Shown here one piece after another: positions 5,594 to 6,775 of a DNA stretch of 6,775 bases. The translations under genes were made by a program, and so were the position numbers. How positions within the stretch are numbered: the first letter of the stretch is position 1; each line of letters opens with the position of its first letter. The stretch spans positions 1 through 6,775 of the forward strand of contig MGTA01000255.1 of the NCBI GenBank assembly GCA_001799225.1. The letters run 5' to 3'. This DNA comes from Deltaproteobacteria bacterium RIFOXYD12_FULL_50_9. Lineage in GTDB: Bacteria; Desulfobacterota; Desulfobulbia; Desulfobulbales; CALZHT01. The notes under the pieces were generated by a model. It was not told where the DNA came from and ran no database searches. It saw only the letters and a list, made by a program, of their open reading frames with translations.

Positions 5594-6775
5594 TTACAGC
5601 CATCTGACAAAAATATTAACAAACCACTCCCTGAGCCTGGAAAACAAAGGTCTGTTGCGCCACTCTTCCCATTCAATCCGGCTGGAATCCGCCAGGTCAT
5701 TGACAAACATCTTCTCCATTTCGTCGGCAAACTCGTGATCCAAGATAACCGCATTAACCTCGTCATTATTAAGTAAGGACAAGAAGTCCATGTTAGTTGA
5801 GCCGACTGTTGACCAAACCTGGTCAATCACTGCGGTTTTGGCGTGCAACAAAGAGCTTTTATGCTCATACAACTTTACGCCCGCCTGCAAAAGCCCGGAG
5901 TAATGATGCCTCTGGGCTGATAGTGCGAGCTGCGAATCGGTGATCCCTGGAAGAATGATCTTTACATCCACACCACGTCCAGCTGCATCTGTTAGAGCCT
6001 TTACTATCTGGTCGTCAGGAATAAAATAGGAGTTTGTCATGTGAATCGAATGCGTTGCAAAAGTGATGGCCGCCACATACACAATAAATGGGATCCTATT
6101 GGTCTCTCCCGGAGTACTGCCGACCACCCGCACCAAGGCCTTACCCTTTTCTTTCAATCCGGGAAAACAATTCAATTCAGAAAGTATCGGCCCCTTCTGC
6201 TTCTGCCAGGTGTCCAAAAAAAGCTTCTGGAATTCTGCTACGGCCGGGCCTTCAATTTGAATGTCCGTATCACGCCAATAAATGGGCGCCTTTTCGTTAT
6301 GTTGCCGCTTAAAAGGAGTGCTCGAATAAACCTTGCTGATGTTGATGCCCCCGATAATGGCGACTTTGCCGTCGACTATCAAAATCTTGCGGTGATCCCG
6401 ATGTGTCAGTCCCCACTGATCCTTGGCCTGTAAAGGATTAATCGGATTGAATCCGACAACCTGAATTCCACCATCGTGAAGGCGCTCAAAAAAAGAAGGG
6501 GGAGTATTCACACTGCCCACTCTGTCATAAATAATATTTACCTGAACACCTTCCGCCTGTTTACGCAGCAACAGTTCTGCAAATTTGTGGCCTGTATCAT
6601 CATCTTCAAATATATAGCTTTCAAGGTTGATATGGTCTTTGGCATTCCGGATTACTTTAAACATTGCAGCATAGGCAGCCTGACCATCGGCGAGCAGTGC
6701 AACTTTGTTCCCCTTGGTCAGCGGGCTGTCGGTGATTGATTCCACCACGACCGTCTGGCGCTCCAAAATGTCAGT
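5594..6775 (-). CDS. Phospholipase D superfamily protein, cardiolipin synthase type (partial, N-terminus beyond right edge)
   Basis: Membrane-associated phosphatidyltransferase/phospholipase D-like enzyme, most like bacterial cardiolipin synthases, which join phosphatidyl groups to make cardiolipin. Counting from the TTG at 6764-6766, both HKD motifs are intact: HRKILIVDG with H125, K127, D132 followed by GGINI (139-143), and LHAKTAVID with H308, K310, D315 followed by GSTNMD. Other family landmarks are INLESYIFEDDDTG (46-59), the YWRDTDIQIEG block (163-173) and TNSYFIPDD (244-252). The C-terminus is rich in W, R and hydrophobic residues (last about 25), which may touch the membrane. The three codons upstream of the TTG to the window edge contain no stop and no binding site is seen, so the true start probably lies outside; relatives often have an extra N-terminal membrane or lipoprotein segment. 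The next gene begins 27 nt downstream. Substrate choice (cardiolipin synthesis or hydrolysis) is inferred from the family. Confidence 0.9.
   Translation of the reverse strand, partial: TDILERQTVVVESITDSPLTKGNKVALLADGQAAYAAMFKVIRNAKDHINLESYIFEDDDTGHKFAELLLRKQAEGVQVNIIYDRVGSVNTPPSFFERLHDGGIQVVGFNPINPLQAKDQWGLTHRDHRKILIVDGKVAIIGGINISKVYSSTPFKRQHNEKAPIYWRDTDIQIEGPAVAEFQKLFLDTWQKQKGPILSELNCFPGLKEKGKALVRVVGSTPGETNRIPFIVYVAAITFATHSIHMTNSYFIPDDQIVKALTDAAGRGVDVKIILPGITDSQLALSAQRHHYSGLLQAGVKLYEHKSSLLHAKTAVIDQVWSTVGSTNMDFLSLLNNDEVNAVILDHEFADEMEKMFVNDLADSSRIEWEEWRNRPLFSRLREWFVNIFVRWL

Overview
The window is a densely packed stretch of bacterial chromosome in which every supportable gene lies on the minus strand, so it reads from the right edge to the left. 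There are eight genes: six are complete and one is cut by each edge. Gaps are 27 to 60 nt, and two gene pairs overlap by 4 nt. No RNA gene, insertion sequence, CRISPR array, attachment site or convincing terminator is visible, and no gene-free stretch is longer than about 60 nt. Almost all products belong in the cell envelope: signal peptides (Sec, Tat, lipoprotein), polytopic membrane proteins and peptidoglycan enzymes. This points to a Gram-negative diderm of moderate GC. The lipoprotein and the LysM/YkuD enzyme look to me like proteins of Desulfobacterota/Desulfuromonadia or related proteobacteria, but that is an impression, not a demonstrated assignment.

In order of transcription: (1) 6775-5594, a phospholipase D superfamily protein of the cardiolipin synthase type with two complete HKD motifs, its start probably beyond the right edge. 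(2) 5566-4613, a secreted protein of unknown function with a faint START/SRPBCC look. (3) 4616-3693, a YihY/BrkB-family membrane protein overlapping gene 2 by GTGA. (4) 3632-2709, an exported LysM + YkuD L,D-transpeptidase. (5) 2712-2188, a Tat-exported M15-type peptidase of the YcbK/MepK (DUF882) family overlapping gene 4 by ATGA. (6) 2146-1466, a small lipoprotein with a perfect AGGAGG ribosome binding site. (7) 1410-754, a DUF1211/TMEM175-type channel-like protein. (8) 704-1, the first 234 codons of an AI-2E/PerM-family transporter running off the left edge.

Two functional blocks can be read from the layout. Genes 1-3 look like a membrane-lipid block: a phospholipid-forming enzyme, a periplasmic protein with a possible lipid-binding fold, and an inner-membrane protein. 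Genes 4-5 are a peptidoglycan block. L,D-transpeptidases make 3-3 (mDAP-mDAP) crosslinks, and E. coli MepK cleaves them, so the pair may form and open the same bond. Genes 6-8 are a lipoprotein and two membrane proteins of unknown substrate. The known families are arranged in a plausible envelope-maintenance cluster. I found no clear evidence of an entirely new kind of system; the most interesting points are the two tightly coupled pairs and the uncharacterised secreted protein in gene 2.
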